From Caprimulgus europaeus (Eukaryota; Chordata; Aves; Caprimulgiformes; Caprimulgidae): a stretch of 64,000 nucleotides of DNA. A program made the position numbers and the translations under genes. The notes below the pieces were generated by a model. It was not told the origin of the DNA and searched no databases. It worked only from the letters and a program-made list of their open reading frames with translations. This document shows, in pieces, positions 62,159 through 64,000 of this stretch; position 1 is the stretch's first letter; the number at the start of each line of letters is the position of its first letter. The DNA is taken from the NCBI GenBank assembly GCA_907165065.1, contig OU015523.1, positions 20,859,834 through 20,923,833 of the forward strand. Direction: 5' to 3'.

Positions 62159-64000
62159 CTAGGAAGAACAGAAAATGAAATAAATAAATAGTTAAAAGAG
62201 TATCCTGGAAAAGAGTTTGAGATAGCAACATGACTGATCTTGAATCAACATGAAGATCTGTAGAAACAGAGCTGGTGATATTCACATGACTAGATCAATA
62301 TCTTTTGTCTATCAGAAACTGAAACTTGAGCATCAAAGAAGTAAAAAGATGATTACATGAGTATAACAACATCTGAGTTGCTGCTGAGGTTGGCTTTGAT
62401 CCTGCAGCAGGTTGCTCAGAAATGAATGCTGGAGACTTTGACCTCATCCTTTAGACTGAGGTTCCTTAGGCTGTCCACAGGTGCATGGTCACCATGGCCA
62501 CAGTAAGAGATGGCAGATTTTCCTCTCCCATGTTCGTGTATTCCAGAGCCTGCTCATCCAACTAATTCCGTAGCCTACCGCGCCTCGCTTATAACACATT
62601 GCATTATAGATGTTGTGTCTTTTGAATGTGACCCCCACCGTCTTACCTAGTCTGTGCACTGTGTAGTGAGATGTAATGTGCTGGTCTTCAGAAGTGTGCA
62701 TAAAGATGTGGTAATCAGGTTTTTCTAAAGCACTGGACTTTTCAGTGGGAGTGGGTGGCTGATGAAAACTTCCCAAGCTTAGTTTGAGATCCAAAAGGTT
62801 ATTTTCCAAAACACAGAGGCCTCAGAGAAAGCTAAGATGCCAAATTCCTGCTGTATGGTTTTTGAACACTGTTCCAAAAGCTAAGTGGAAGCAAATTATC
62901 TCGCAAAAAATTTGTCCTTGTTTAGCCACTGTTTGACTGATCTGTTCAAATTAAAAAGTCTGCAACTCAGCAAGAGTATTGACAGACCTCTCAAAAAAAG
63001 CTCCACAAGCTGGTGCCTTGCAGACAGGATATACTTGTATATCATGAATGTAATATATGTAATATAGCTTGGTGTTTAAATTTTGTTATCGAGAAAACAA
63101 GCTATAAAATACAAAATCTTTTCCTTTCTTCCTTTTTTCTTTTGTTATTGCCCTTCTGTAATTGTATTTTTACTTCAAACTGTGGCTTGCTTTCCAAACA
63201 AAGTATAAAGAGCAAATCTCACAGGAAATGGATGGTTTTATCACAGATTTTAGCCGTTCAGAAAAATGATACCTTTTTGCTTTTGCAAAGAAAGTTCCCT
63301 TATTTCACTTGACTTGTTACTCCATGGTTAAAGAGTTAGCTTTGAATATTTAGTTAGGTTTAAGCTGTCTCAATTTAAGTCCAGGAAGAATGGAAGTCCT
63401 AATACATAAAGGATTTTATCCTTTGTCAAAATTTAGATGGAGTTTAGCTCCCAGAATTAAAGAATTTCTACAAGGAAAATTCATACTGACATTTGTTTAA
63501 TTGCTGGGAGTTAGAAGATTTGCTAAAATGGGAAAGATTTTAAATTTGGATTTTTTTTTAAATTTTGTGTTGTATAACAAAGAATGAATTAGAAATTAAA
63601 AACTGAAATGTTTCACTCTAAAAATATTGAAATGGAACAGCAAATAAATTGATAGTTATTTGCACTTGTGTGAAAAATCACACCTTTCAGCAGATTTAGT
63701 TGGTATCTGTAACTGTTTGATCTCCTTCTCACTTTACAGAACACAATTTGTAATGTCAAATGTTATCTCTCTTTGCAGGGAAAATATTTGATCACGTAGG
63801 GTGCAATTGATTTCTGATTTAAGTCAGGAAGGAATTACAAAAGGCATTACACCAGTGAAGGTATTACTGCTGCTATGAGTAGCAACAGAAGCAGTTTAGC
63901 ACAAGTAACAGCAGATGCCCCAGTAAAGCTTTGTCAAAACCGGATCAGTAGCTCCTCGCACCCATCCCACCGGCACCAAGATGAGCCAGGTCTTGGTGGC
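62159..64000 (-). other. SAMSN1: SAMSN1 last intron (partial)
   Basis: No SAM-domain coding sequence was recognised up to the window edge. The interval contains one open, splice-bounded exon candidate (62,647-62,820) and a somewhat GC-richer edge (about 63,880-64,000). Confidence 0.65.
62647..62820 (-). other. Candidate cassette exon in SAMSN1 intron
   Basis: On the minus strand a pyrimidine-rich acceptor (CTTTCTCTGAG) precedes 62820 and a GTAAGA donor follows 62647. The 174 bp between are open in the one frame that starts with two bases and ends with one, so the exon is symmetric (phase 1-1). It would join in frame to the SAMSN1 terminal exon, which needs one base. The 57 whole codons include the Pro/Thr-rich HQPPTPTEKSSALEKPDYH. 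No family resemblance was seen and chance is a real alternative. Confidence 0.25.

Noticed and set aside
63790..63880. Resemblance to a common sauropsid interspersed repeat (GGAATTAC...ACACCAGTG phrases)
   Set aside because: Only a vague impression from short phrases; no boundaries or family could be assigned by eye.

Overview
The window reads as vertebrate nuclear DNA, most likely from a bird. Genes are split into small exons with GT-AG introns, there is one CpG island, interspersed repeats are sparse, and the only recognisable retroelement is a decayed CR1/L3-type LINE. The gene order (an ABCC transporter, then HSPA13 and SAMSN1 on the opposite strand) matches the segment that in human lies on 21q11.2 as ABCC13 - HSPA13 - SAMSN1. 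Bird is an inference from this synteny, the compact introns and the low repeat load; another sauropsid cannot be excluded.

1-21,400, plus strand: the 3' part of an ABCC-family transporter, called ABCC13 from synteny. Nineteen exons join without a phase error into 892 codons plus a stop. They cover the end of the first membrane domain, NBD1, the linker, the second membrane domain and NBD2. All diagnostic ATPase motifs are present and no reading-frame break was found. In human the locus is a pseudogene, so the intact copy is the main biological point of the window. One intron (9244-9724) uses a GC-AG junction.

21,400-31,700, minus strand: HSPA13 (STCH), complete in five exons, 472 codons. It is an ER/microsomal Hsp70 ATPase that lacks the usual C-terminal substrate-binding domain. 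It converges tail to tail with ABCC13. Its first exon lies in a CpG island of about 1.1 kb (about 31,260-32,370) that holds the promoter.

32,400-61,500: about 29 kb with no gene that can be supported. It holds an old CR1/L3 fragment (about 46,915-47,330), a perfect 13-bp-arm hairpin, a short CpG-dense block near 41.6-41.84 kb, a 93-bp pure pyrimidine tract, small tandem duplications and microsatellites.

61,500-64,000, minus strand: the terminal exon and AU-rich 3' UTR of SAMSN1 (HACS1/SLy2), an SH3/SAM adaptor of haematopoietic cells. The rest of the gene lies beyond the right edge. A phase-compatible 174-bp open exon candidate sits just upstream of the last exon.

The three genes are not a functional pathway; they are neighbours by conserved synteny. 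No CRISPR array, bacterial system, tRNA or rRNA gene was seen. The ABCC13 and HSPA13 models rest on frame-consistent splice joining and family motifs read by eye; UTR ends, repeat boundaries and the candidate exon are less certain.
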